From assembly GCA_024635665.1 (NCBI GenBank), contig JAGXIM010000155.1:1-34285 (forward strand): 34,285 nt of DNA, written 5' to 3'. Shown piece after piece: positions 19,220 through 28,097 of this stretch; position 1 is the stretch's first letter, and every line of letters begins with the position of its first letter. Source of the DNA: Salinimicrobium sp. Lineage in GTDB: Bacteria > Bacteroidota > Bacteroidia > Flavobacteriales > Flavobacteriaceae. A model generated the notes under the pieces. It saw only the letters and a program-made list of their open reading frames with translations. It searched no databases and was not told the origin of the DNA. A program made the translations under genes and the position numbers.

Positions 19220-19272
19220 CAGGGACGAAAAGATTTACTGAAAAAGGCGGTTTTTAACCTTCCTTGATTTTT

Positions 19273-19362
19273 AAAAAATACTGACTGCCTTAAAAAGTTT
19301 AGCCTTCATCACATTGAAATATTTAAGCTGTGACAAAGGTTTACTTTTTAAGGCAGTTTTTT
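19273..19362. terminator. Long imperfect hairpin between convergent genes, probable bidirectional terminator
   Basis: 15-bp perfect outer arms ACTGCCTTAAAAAGT (19284-19298) / ACTTTTTAAGGCAGT (19343-19357), further inner pairing and flanking A6/T6. Confidence 0.65.
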
Positions 19363-19798
19363 ATACTTTAAATTCTCCCGAATCCAGCACAACTTGTGTA
19401 GAAGGAACCACTGGTTTTTGTGTGTCTTCGGCGGTTATGAAAACACGAATTGGTTCGTAAGCAGTAGAAGTTTCAAGAGATCCCTTGTTTTTTCTATTGA
19501 TATCCAGGTTTCCAATATTGATGGTTCCGTGTTTTTTGCTCACCATCCAAACCACATAATACCTGCGCGCCGGGGTTAGCCTATCTGCCTCGGCAAGATT
19601 TTCCACTTTTAGGTCCAATTCAAAATTTTCATTGCCATTTTTGTTCACCTTTAGGGTGGCTTCGGCTGCCGGCACTACTTCAGATACCGGAAAAACCACT
19701 TTGCTGGAACAGGAGCTTATCAGCACCGCAATAAAAATATATGAAAGGATTTTAAAAGCATCTTTTATAGGCAGGCTTTTCTTTTTATTCTTAACCAT
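19361..19798 (-). CDS. Putative lipoprotein of unknown function
   Basis: N-terminal hydrophobic segment with lipobox VLISSC; beta-rich remainder (RRYYVVWMVSKKHGTINIGNL). Confidence 0.75.
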   Translation of the reverse strand: MVKNKKKSLPIKDAFKILSYIFIAVLISSCSSKVVFPVSEVVPAAEATLKVNKNGNENFELDLKVENLAEADRLTPARRYYVVWMVSKKHGTINIGNLDINRKNKGSLETSTAYEPIRVFITAEDTQKPVVPSTQVVLDSGEFKV

Positions 19799-19950
19799 CT
19801 TTCTGTTTTTAGGGAATTTACCGCTTTTTTCTTACTTCCTTAAAAAAGTTTCTCCCAAAACGACTACCCTTGCTGAAATTTTAGAAAAAAATATGTTTCA
19901 CCAGTCAAAAAGGGCAAAATCGAAAGATATTTTTCCCGACAGCACTTTAG

Positions 19951-19958
19951 TATCTTTG
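19951..19958 (+). promoter_or_regulatory. -7-like promoter element for SpoU methyltransferase gene
   Basis: TATCTTTG ending 4 nt before ATG 19963. Confidence 0.5.
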
Positions 19959-19962
19959 CCAC

Positions 19963-20769
19963 ATGCAAAAACAAATAAGCAGCCTCCAAAACCCAGCGGT
20001 AAAAAAGCTCCTGCAGCTTCAGGAGAAATCCAGGGTACGAAAGAAGGAGAACTCCTTTGTGATTGAAGGGCTTCGGGAAGTTGGATTAGCGATTAAAGGC
20101 GGGTTCCAACTAAAAGAATTCTACTACTGCGCCGACCTTTTTTCTTCAGAAGAAGTTGAAAGCCTTCTAAAAGAGCAGTTTTCTGAAGTTGAGATCACTG
20201 AAATCACCAAGGAGGTCTATGAAAAAATTGCCTATCGCGGAAGTACGGAAGGGGTTTTTGCTGTAGCTGCTTCAAAAGAGCTTTCACTTGAAAATATTCT
20301 TCTAAAAAAGGAAAATCCGTTAATTTTGATAGCTGAAGCCCCTGAAAAACCCGGAAATATTGGCGCTTTGCTTCGAACTGCCGATGCGGCCAATCTGGAT
20401 GCTGTTTTTATTGCCAATCCAAAAACCGATCTTTTCAACCCTAACATCATTCGGTCCAGCGTGGGCTGCGTGTTCACAAACCAACTCGCTACCGGAAGCA
20501 CTTCAGAAATTATTCAGTTTTTAAAGCATCGAAAAATTGCCATTTTTGGAGCTGCTTTACAGGCATCGGTTCCCTATGATGTGGTGGATTTCACTTCTGC
20601 CAGTGCAATTGTGGTAGGAACCGAAGCAACCGGCCTCAGTAGGGAATGGATTGAAAGCACCGACCAAAACATACTGATTCCTATGCAGGGTGAAATAGAT
20701 TCCCTGAACGTTTCGGTCGCCGCCGGAATCCTTATTTTTGAAGCCAAGAGGCAACGGAAATTCCTCTGA
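19963..20769 (+). CDS. TrmH/SpoU-family RNA methyltransferase
   Basis: SLQNPAVKKLLQLQEKSRVRKKENSFVIEGLREV, EAPEKPGNIGALLRTADAANLDAVF, VGTEATGLSREW, IPMQGEIDSLNVSVAAGILIFEAKRQR. Confidence 0.95.
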   Translation: MQKQISSLQNPAVKKLLQLQEKSRVRKKENSFVIEGLREVGLAIKGGFQLKEFYYCADLFSSEEVESLLKEQFSEVEITEITKEVYEKIAYRGSTEGVFAVAASKELSLENILLKKENPLILIAEAPEKPGNIGALLRTADAANLDAVFIANPKTDLFNPNIIRSSVGCVFTNQLATGSTSEIIQFLKHRKIAIFGAALQASVPYDVVDFTSASAIVVGTEATGLSREWIESTDQNILIPMQGEIDSLNVSVAAGILIFEAKRQRKFL

Positions 20770-20773
20770 AGGG

Positions 20774-20864
20774 TTTAAGGTCTAAGGTTTAAGGTAATTT
20801 GGAATTTGGAATTTGGAATTTATTATTTATTGTTAGTTGATCATTGTTAATTGTTAATTGCTAA
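20774..20864 (+). repeat. Degenerate 7-bp-phased intergenic repeat tract (13 units)
   Basis: TTTAAGG TCTAAGG TTTAAGG TAATTTG GAATTTG GAATTTG GAATTTA TTATTTA TTGTTAG TTGATCA TTGTTAA TTGTTAA TTGCTAA read without a register change. Confidence 0.8.
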
Positions 20865-20868
20865 AAGT

Positions 20869-22101
20869 TTGAGCTCAGAAACCCTTTTTTACATTATTGT
20901 TGCGATTATATTGCTGGATTTTGTCATAGATCAAATCCTCGATTTCCTAAACGCGAAACATTTTGATGATCCCATCCCGCTTTCTTTACAAGATGTGTTT
21001 GATGCAGAAGAATATCAAAAATCACAGCGCTATAATAAAACGCGACATAGATTCGGACTGGTCTCCTCCACTTTTTCATTAGTGGTGCTCCTGCTTTTTC
21101 TATTTTTCGACGGATTTGATTTTGTAGACCAGGTTGCGAGATCAATTTCTGAAAATCCTATTATTATAGCCCTTATTTTCTTTGGGATCATCATGTTGGG
21201 AAGTGACTTTTTATCGCTCCCGTTTTCTTACTACAGCACTTTTGTGATCGAGGAAAAGTTTGGTTTTAACAAGACCACCAAAAAGACATTTTTCCTCGAC
21301 AAATTAAAAGGCTGGGGAATGATGATAGTGGTTGGAGGCGCCATTCTCGCGCTTATTGTCTGGTTCTATCAATTTGCCGGAGAGGCCTTTTGGTGGTACG
21401 CCTGGATTTTGGTGGCGGTTTTCAGTATATTTCTAAACATGTTCTATGCCCGTCTCATCGTGCCATTGTTCAACAAACAAAATCCACTTCCAGAAGGGTC
21501 TTTACGAAACAAGATCGAAAATTATGCTCAAAAAGAAGGTTTTAAACTGGAAAAGATCTTCGTAATAGATGGCTCCAAAAGAAGCACCAAGGCGAATGCT
21601 TATTTCTCGGGCTTCGGAAATGAAAAAAGGGTAACACTTTATGACACACTTATCAACGACCTGGAGGAAGAAGAGATCATTGCAGTACTTGCACATGAAG
21701 TAGGCCACTACCGGAAAAACCATGTAATCGTCAACCTTATCATCAGCATTCTTACCACGGGCTTCACCCTTTGGCTATTGTCCCTTTTTGTGGGGAATCC
21801 ATTGTTATCGCATGCTCTGGGGGTTGAAAACCACGGATTTCATATTGGATTGGTGGCTTTTGGTCTTCTGTACAGTCCCATTTCTGAAATAACAGGCATT
21901 ATCATGAATTACCTGTCGCGAAAATTTGAATATCACGCAGATAATTTTGCCAGGCGAACGTACAGTTCCGGGCCGTTGGTTTCTGGTCTTAAAAAACTTT
22001 CAAAAAACAGTTTAAGTAATCTCACCCCACATCCTGCTTATGTTTTTGTTCATTATTCCCATCCCCCGCTTTACAAACGTTTTAGAAACCTGCTCGATTA
22101 A
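20869..22101 (+). CDS. M48-family metalloprotease (Ste24/CAAX prenyl protease-like)
   Basis: VLAHEVGHYRKNH zinc motif, EYHADNFA, multiple TMs; start TTG 20869 (or TTG 20851 inside the repeat), no ATG nearby. Confidence 0.92.
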   Translation: MSSETLFYIIVAIILLDFVIDQILDFLNAKHFDDPIPLSLQDVFDAEEYQKSQRYNKTRHRFGLVSSTFSLVVLLLFLFFDGFDFVDQVARSISENPIIIALIFFGIIMLGSDFLSLPFSYYSTFVIEEKFGFNKTTKKTFFLDKLKGWGMMIVVGGAILALIVWFYQFAGEAFWWYAWILVAVFSIFLNMFYARLIVPLFNKQNPLPEGSLRNKIENYAQKEGFKLEKIFVIDGSKRSTKANAYFSGFGNEKRVTLYDTLINDLEEEEIIAVLAHEVGHYRKNHVIVNLIISILTTGFTLWLLSLFVGNPLLSHALGVENHGFHIGLVAFGLLYSPISEITGIIMNYLSRKFEYHADNFARRTYSSGPLVSGLKKLSKNSLSNLTPHPAYVFVHYSHPPLYKRFRNLLD

Positions 22102-22106
22102 TTTTA

Positions 22107-22137
22107 TTGTTTGTTTTCATTCTTAATTGTACATTTA
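22107..22137 (+). promoter_or_regulatory. Bacteroidota-type promoter for spoT/rel
   Basis: TTG - 20 nt - TACATTTA, ending 4 nt before ATG 22142. Confidence 0.5.
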
Positions 22138-22141
22138 TTTT

Positions 22142-24346
22142 ATGATGACGGAAGCCGCTTTAGAAAAAGAAAACAAGGAAATTGCCCAGCAGTACAAAAA
22201 ACTCCTACGCATAAGTTACCAAACCCTGAGCAACGATGATAAAAAATTGATTCGACAGGCTTTTGATATTGCTGTTGATACTCATAAAGGCCAGCGTAGA
22301 AAATCGGGCGAGGCTTATATTTTCCATCCAATTGCTGTTGCCAAAATCGTGGCTTCAGAAATTGGGCTGGACGCCACTTGTATTGCGGCCGCCTTGTTGC
22401 ACGATGTGGTCGAAGATACCGAATACACCCTGGAGGATATCGAAAATCAATTCGGAAAAACGGTTGCCAAGATCGTTGATGGCCTCACTAAAATATCCAG
22501 TCTTAAGAAGGACAAAGATGTTTCGCTGCAGGCGGAAAACTTCAGAAAAATGCTGCTAACCCTGAATGATGACGTGCGGGTGATCATCATCAAGATCGCA
22601 GACAGGCTGCACAATATGCAGACCATGGATTCGATGAGGTCTGACAAGCAGGAAAAAATAGCTTCAGAAACCCTGTACATTTATGCCCCGCTTGCTCATA
22701 GAATTGGGTTGTACAACATTAAAAACGAACTTGAAGACCTTGGTCTCAAATACACCGAACCTGATGTTTATAACGAGATCCTTCAGAAAATAAGGGAGAG
22801 CAAGGAGCAACAGGATCAGTATATAGGAGAGTTTACCGAAGTGATTAGGGATTCCCTGGACAAAGAAAATATTGACTACACGATCAAAGGACGGCCAAAA
22901 TCGATTTATTCGATCCACCGGAAAATGAAAAATCAGAATATAAGTTTTGATGAGGTGTATGATAAATTTGCCGTTCGAATCATTTACAGTACCAATCCTT
23001 CCAACGAAAAATTCCTGGCGTGGAAAATTTACTCAATTGTCACAGATCACTTTCGCCCCAACCCTACCCGTCTGCGGGACTGGATTTCTTCCCCAAAATC
23101 TACCGGTTATGAAGCCTTACACATCACGGTTATGGGACCAAAAGGACGCTGGGTGGAAGTACAGATACGCAGTGAGCGCATGAACGAAATTGCTGAAAAG
23201 GGCTATGCGGCGCATTATAGGTACAAAGAAGGAAACCACGAAGATGGACTCGAGGAATGGGTGAATAAACTACAGGAAGCCCTTGAAAACCCCGATATAA
23301 ATGCCGTTGATTTCGTGGAACAATTCAAGTTAAACCTGTACTCTAAAGAAATTTTCGTGTTTACCCCCCAGGGGGATCTAAAATCCTTGCCAAAAGGCGC
23401 CACCCCAATGGACTTCGCTTTCAGCATACATACTGAAGTTGGTTTAAAAACACGGGGGGCACGTGTAAACGGAAAACTGGTACCCTTGAGCACCGAATTA
23501 AACAGCGGCGACCAGGTGGAAATAATCACTTCAGAAAAAGCGAAACCGAACTCAAACTGGCTCGATTATGCCACAACGGCAAGGGCGCGTGCAAAAATAA
23601 AATCTTCTTTAAAAGAAGAAAAGAAATCGATTGCCGAAGAAGGAAAAGCAATACTTACACGCAAACTGAAAGCGCAGAAAATCGCTTTCAATGAAAAAAC
23701 CCTGAACGAATTGGTGGTGTTCTTTAAATTGAAGACCAGTCAGGATCTATTCTATCGTGTGGGGGTGGGGACCATTGACAACCCAAAATTGAAGGAATAT
23801 GCAGCTTCCCGAAGCAATGCCCTGGTTAGTTTCTTCAAAAGTAAGATTAGGAAGCCAAATGTATCTGAGGACCTGGAGAAAGACGAGATCACAGCCAAGT
23901 ATGACCAGCTGGTTTTTGGCAGGGCCGAGGAAGTTTTGGATTACAAACTGGCAAATTGCTGTAATCCAATCCCGGGGGACAGTGTCTTTGGATTTGTTAC
24001 CGTAAGTGAAGGAATAAAAGTACACAAAAAAGATTGTCCTAATTCAATCCAGCTACAGAGCAATTTCGCTTACAGGATCATTCAGGCGAAATGGAAAGAT
24101 TCGACACAGGAGGAATTCAAGGCGGTGATAAAGTTGACCGGGATCGATAATCTCGGTTTGGTAAATGACGTCACCAAAGAAATTTCCAACAACATGAATG
24201 TCAACATGAAAAATATCAATTTTGATAGCACAGACGGGGTATTCACCGGCCGCATCACAGTGATCGTCAAAAACAATACGATCCTCAAGAAGTTAATGGA
24301 ACACCTCAAAAAAATAAACGGGATAGATAAGGTAGCACGTGAATAA
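22142..24346 (+). CDS. Bifunctional (p)ppGpp synthetase/hydrolase, Rel/SpoT family
   Basis: HD domain ALLHDVVEDTEYT, synthetase region (KSIYSIHRKMKN, STGYEALHITV), TGS domain (FVFTPQGDLKSLPKGATPMDFAFSIHTEVG), C-terminal ACT region; start ATG 22142 or 22145. Confidence 0.96.
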   Translation: MMTEAALEKENKEIAQQYKKLLRISYQTLSNDDKKLIRQAFDIAVDTHKGQRRKSGEAYIFHPIAVAKIVASEIGLDATCIAAALLHDVVEDTEYTLEDIENQFGKTVAKIVDGLTKISSLKKDKDVSLQAENFRKMLLTLNDDVRVIIIKIADRLHNMQTMDSMRSDKQEKIASETLYIYAPLAHRIGLYNIKNELEDLGLKYTEPDVYNEILQKIRESKEQQDQYIGEFTEVIRDSLDKENIDYTIKGRPKSIYSIHRKMKNQNISFDEVYDKFAVRIIYSTNPSNEKFLAWKIYSIVTDHFRPNPTRLRDWISSPKSTGYEALHITVMGPKGRWVEVQIRSERMNEIAEKGYAAHYRYKEGNHEDGLEEWVNKLQEALENPDINAVDFVEQFKLNLYSKEIFVFTPQGDLKSLPKGATPMDFAFSIHTEVGLKTRGARVNGKLVPLSTELNSGDQVEIITSEKAKPNSNWLDYATTARARAKIKSSLKEEKKSIAEEGKAILTRKLKAQKIAFNEKTLNELVVFFKLKTSQDLFYRVGVGTIDNPKLKEYAASRSNALVSFFKSKIRKPNVSEDLEKDEITAKYDQLVFGRAEEVLDYKLANCCNPIPGDSVFGFVTVSEGIKVHKKDCPNSIQLQSNFAYRIIQAKWKDSTQEEFKAVIKLTGIDNLGLVNDVTKEISNNMNVNMKNINFDSTDGVFTGRITVIVKNNTILKKLMEHLKKINGIDKVARE

Positions 24347-24351
24347 TCTTA

Positions 24352-24359
24352 TACCTTTG
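24352..24359 (+). promoter_or_regulatory. -7-like promoter element upstream of fur-like gene
   Basis: TACCTTTG, 9 nt between element and ATG 24369. Confidence 0.4.
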
Positions 24360-24368
24360 TAAGCACAT

Positions 24369-24824
24369 ATGAGCAAAAAAATCGTCAATAAAAACGACCA
24401 GGCAGTTGTAAAAAATGTATTTACAAAATACCTGGAAGACAAAGGCCATAGAAAGACCCCTGAACGTTTTGCGATCCTTCAGGAGATCTATCACAGTGAA
24501 GACCATTTTGATATTGAATCGTTGTACATCAAAATGAAAAACAAAAAGTACCGGGTGAGCCGGGCTACTTTGTACAATACGATTGAACTTCTTCTTGAAT
24601 GCGGACTGGTGCGAAAGCATCAATTCGGAAACAATCAAGCTCAGTACGAGAAATCCTATTTTGACAGAAACCATGATCACATTATCCTTACCGATACAGG
24701 AGAGGTCATTGAATTTTGCGATCCCCGCATCCAGTCGATAAAACAGACAATTGAGGAGATCTTTGATATTGAAATCAGCAAACATTCGCTCTATTTTTAC
24801 GGAAACAAAAAAACAATCGAATAA
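24369..24824 (+). CDS. fur: Fur-family transcriptional regulator
   Basis: [54 protein letters not shown]. Confidence 0.92.
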   Translation: MSKKIVNKNDQAVVKNVFTKYLEDKGHRKTPERFAILQEIYHSEDHFDIESLYIKMKNKKYRVSRATLYNTIELLLECGLVRKHQFGNNQAQYEKSYFDRNHDHIILTDTGEVIEFCDPRIQSIKQTIEEIFDIEISKHSLYFYGNKKTIE

Positions 24825-24836
24825 CTTTTAATATTT

Positions 24837-26108
24837 ATGGCAGTAGATTTACTTCTTGGATTACAATGGGGAGATGAAGGAAAAGGAAAGATTGTAGATG
24901 TCCTCACCTCAAAATACAATATTATCGCCCGTTTCCAGGGAGGTCCAAATGCAGGGCACACCCTCGAATTTGATGGAATAAAACACGTGTTGCATACCAT
25001 TCCTTCAGGTATCTTCCATCCCGAAGCCATTAACCTCGTGGGAAACGGAGTTGTAATAGACCCTGTGATCTTTAGCAGGGAAATGGACAACCTGTCCAAA
25101 TTTGATCTGGATTTTAAAAAGAAACTAAAAATCTCCAGGAAAGCCCATCTCATTTTGCCTACGCACCGCCTCCTGGATGCTGCCAGCGAAGCTGCAAAAG
25201 GAAAGGCAAAAATAGGTTCCACGCTCAAAGGAATTGGCCCCACTTATATGGACAAAACCGGACGGAATGGAATACGGGTTGGCGATCTAGAATTAAGTGA
25301 CTGGAAAACCAAATATCGCAATTTGGCCGATAAGCATGAAGCCATGATTGGGTTTTACAATGTGGATGTACAATACAATCTAAAAGAATTGGAAGCTGAA
25401 TTCTTCGAAGCCATAGGAGCGCTTAAGTCTTTGGAATTCATTGATAGCGAGGAATATTTGCACCAGGCACAAAAAGACAATAAATCAATACTTGCCGAAG
25501 GAGCCCAGGGTTCCCTCCTGGATATTGACTTTGGGACGTATCCATTTGTTACGTCTTCCAATACCACTGCCGCTGGTGCCTGTACAGGCTTGGGGGTTGC
25601 CCCCAATCAAATAGGAGAGGTTTTTGGGATTTTCAAAGCCTACACCACCAGGGTGGGCAGCGGCCCTTTCCCCACTGAACTTTTTGATAAGGATGGGGAA
25701 AAGATGGCCCACGTGGGACGGGAATTTGGCGCCACTACTGGTAGACCCAGAAGATGTGGCTGGTTGGACATGGTTGCTCTCAAATATGCTGTTCAGGTAA
25801 ATGGGGTTACCCAGTTAATTATGATGAAAGCCGATGTTTTGAGCGGCTTCAAAGAATTGAAAGTGTGTACCGCCTACAACTACCGCGGAAAGCAGGTGAC
25901 CCACTTCCCATTTAACGTTGAGCACGAAAATGTTACTCCTGTTTATACTGTCTTCAAAGGATGGGAACAGGATTTGACAAAACTCACGAAAGCTTCAGAA
26001 CTTCCTGAAGAACTCAACGATTATATCCAATTTATCGAAAAAGAGCTGGAAATTCCTATCAAAATCGTTTCTGTAGGGCCAGATAGGTTGCAGACAATCA
26101 ACCGCTAA
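24837..26108 (+). CDS. purA: Adenylosuccinate synthetase
   Basis: LLLGLQWGDEGKGKIVDVLT, GGPNAGHT, GIGPTYMDKTGRNGIRVGDL, EGAQGSLLDIDFGTYPFVTSSNTTAAG. Confidence 0.98.
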   Translation: MAVDLLLGLQWGDEGKGKIVDVLTSKYNIIARFQGGPNAGHTLEFDGIKHVLHTIPSGIFHPEAINLVGNGVVIDPVIFSREMDNLSKFDLDFKKKLKISRKAHLILPTHRLLDAASEAAKGKAKIGSTLKGIGPTYMDKTGRNGIRVGDLELSDWKTKYRNLADKHEAMIGFYNVDVQYNLKELEAEFFEAIGALKSLEFIDSEEYLHQAQKDNKSILAEGAQGSLLDIDFGTYPFVTSSNTTAAGACTGLGVAPNQIGEVFGIFKAYTTRVGSGPFPTELFDKDGEKMAHVGREFGATTGRPRRCGWLDMVALKYAVQVNGVTQLIMMKADVLSGFKELKVCTAYNYRGKQVTHFPFNVEHENVTPVYTVFKGWEQDLTKLTKASELPEELNDYIQFIEKELEIPIKIVSVGPDRLQTINR

Positions 26109-26126
26109 AAAAAATATAATTTACAG

Positions 26127-26159
26127 AAAAGGTGTTGAAAGATATTTCAGCACCTTTTT
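26127..26159 (+). terminator. Rho-independent terminator after purA
   Basis: aaaaggtgttgaaa-gata-tttcagcacctttt stem (one G-T pair) plus T tract. Confidence 0.85.
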
Positions 26160-26243
26160 GTGTTTAATCAGGTTGCTGTATTCGAACCACTCTCTACTCT
26201 TTCAAAATTTTCAGGCTTTCAAAATAATTCGTTGAGAAAACCG

Positions 26244-26251
26244 TACTTTTG
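26244..26251 (+). promoter_or_regulatory. -7-like promoter element for OstA-like gene
   Basis: TACTTTTG; the ORF-track TTG start at 26249 lies inside this element, so TTG 26267 is preferred. Confidence 0.45.
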
Positions 26252-26266
26252 GAGCAAATTTTTTCT

Positions 26267-28084
26267 TTGAAAAAGCTTCCATTTCTTGCAAGTTTGTTGT
26301 TTCTCCTGCTCGCGGGCTTCTCCTCTATTGCGCAAACCGTAAAAAAGATCGATTACGAGAGTGACAGGACCATCAAAAATGAGGAAAAATATCCGGGGGC
26401 CCTTATTTTGAGTAAAGTAGATGATCAGGTCCATTTCACACATCAGGGAATTGAAGTCTGGGCCGATCAGGCGATTCACTATTCTGAGGAAAATTTTTTT
26501 AAAGCTTACGGAAATGTGAGAATGGAACAGGGTGATACCATCACCATGACCAGTTCGTATGCCGAGTATAATGGCACTACACAATTCGCTTTTGCCAGTG
26601 GAAATGTCAACATGAGGAATCCGGAGACCAGCCTGCAAACCGACACCTTATTTTTCAACAGGATCAAACAGCAAGCTTTCTATCGCAGTGGCGGTACGGT
26701 ACGTGACTCGGCTAGTGTGCTAAAAAGCCGTGTTGGGCGATACTTTTTGGAGGACGATAAATATTCCTTTGCTTCCGAAGTCGTGATAACAAACCCAGAA
26801 TACGTATTGAAATCTGCCCAGCTGGATTTTTACTCCGATTCGGGCCATGCCTATATGTACGGCCCTTCCACAATCACCAGTGATGAATCCACCATCTATG
26901 CCGAAAGGGGGTTTTATGACACCCGGGGCGACACCGGCTATTTTATCAAGAACTCAAGAATAGATTACGAAAACCGCATTTTAGAGGGGGATAGTTTATA
27001 TTTCAACCGAAACACCAATTTTGCTTCTGCCACCAACAACATAAAAGTCACCGATACCGTCAATAAGAGTATCATTAGAGGACATTATGCTGAAGTTTTC
27101 AGGGAAAAAGATTCTGTTTTTATTACAAAGAAAGCGGTTGCGGTAGCACTTCAGGAAAGGGATTCGGTCTATATACACAGCGATACGCTCATGGTGACCG
27201 GGAAACCGGACAACCGAATTATACGCGGGTTTTATGATGTGCGGCTTTTTAAAAGCAATATGAGCGGGAAGAGCGACTCAATTCACGTTCAGCAAAGCAC
27301 TGGATTGACACAGATGTTGGGCAATCCGGTAATTTGGTCAGAAAACAATCAATTGACAGGCGACACCATCCACCTTAAGAACAATGTGAAGACAGAACAG
27401 CTCGACTCTTTACTCGTGTTCGAGAATGCCTTTATGATCCAGCGGGATTCTGTGGGTGGTTTCAACCAACTGAAGGGCAAGGAAATGTACGGCCAATTTA
27501 CCGATAACGAATTGCGCCAGGTGGACCTGGTCAAAAACACTGAAACTATTTACTACATGCGCAATGAAGCCCAGGACTTGATTGGCATTAGTAAAACTTT
27601 ATCCAGTTCCATCCAAATCCTATTCGAGGATCGGCAGATTGAAGAAATTTATTATTTCAATGATGTGGACGGAACCTTATATCCCGAAGAGGAATTACCG
27701 CCAAATGCACGGGAATTAAAAGGATTCAACTGGCGTGGGGAGGAAAGGCTGAACTCAGTGGAGGATCTTTTTGCCGGGGAACCACCTTATGAACTGGTAA
27801 AAATCCAGGGTATCCCTCTGCCCGATAAGGAGGAACAATTCTTTGAGGAACGCGTGGAGGACGATCTTCTCCTAAACGAAAAATCCCGTCTACGCCCCGA
27901 AGACCTTCAGAACAGGGCTCAGGACACCATTTCCCCAGAGCAAGCGGATGATACGGTACAAGAAATCCAAACTGTCCCACAACAAGACAGCCTGGTGCGG
28001 CCAAGGCAATTGATGGAAATCCGAGCCCGGGACAGCATTAATTCCCCCAGGCCTAAGAAATCGCCAGCGCCCGGGAAAACTTAA
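26267..28084 (+). CDS. OstA/LptA-like periplasmic LPS-transport-related protein
   Basis: Signal peptide (M)KKLPFLASLLFLLLAGFSSIAQ; ILSKVDDQVHFTHQGIEVWADQAIHYSEENFFKAYGNVRMEQGDTITMTSSYAEYNGTTQFAFASGNVNM; proline/charged C-terminal tail. Confidence 0.85.
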   Translation: MKKLPFLASLLFLLLAGFSSIAQTVKKIDYESDRTIKNEEKYPGALILSKVDDQVHFTHQGIEVWADQAIHYSEENFFKAYGNVRMEQGDTITMTSSYAEYNGTTQFAFASGNVNMRNPETSLQTDTLFFNRIKQQAFYRSGGTVRDSASVLKSRVGRYFLEDDKYSFASEVVITNPEYVLKSAQLDFYSDSGHAYMYGPSTITSDESTIYAERGFYDTRGDTGYFIKNSRIDYENRILEGDSLYFNRNTNFASATNNIKVTDTVNKSIIRGHYAEVFREKDSVFITKKAVAVALQERDSVYIHSDTLMVTGKPDNRIIRGFYDVRLFKSNMSGKSDSIHVQQSTGLTQMLGNPVIWSENNQLTGDTIHLKNNVKTEQLDSLLVFENAFMIQRDSVGGFNQLKGKEMYGQFTDNELRQVDLVKNTETIYYMRNEAQDLIGISKTLSSSIQILFEDRQIEEIYYFNDVDGTLYPEEELPPNARELKGFNWRGEERLNSVEDLFAGEPPYELVKIQGIPLPDKEEQFFEERVEDDLLLNEKSRLRPEDLQNRAQDTISPEQADDTVQEIQTVPQQDSLVRPRQLMEIRARDSINSPRPKKSPAPGKT

Positions 28085-28097
28085 AGGCAACAGCAAC

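Noticed and set aside
19632-20066. 144-aa plus-strand ORF spanning the lipoprotein start and the SpoU methyltransferase start
   Set aside because: Overlaps two better-supported genes on both strands; no motif or plausible domain.
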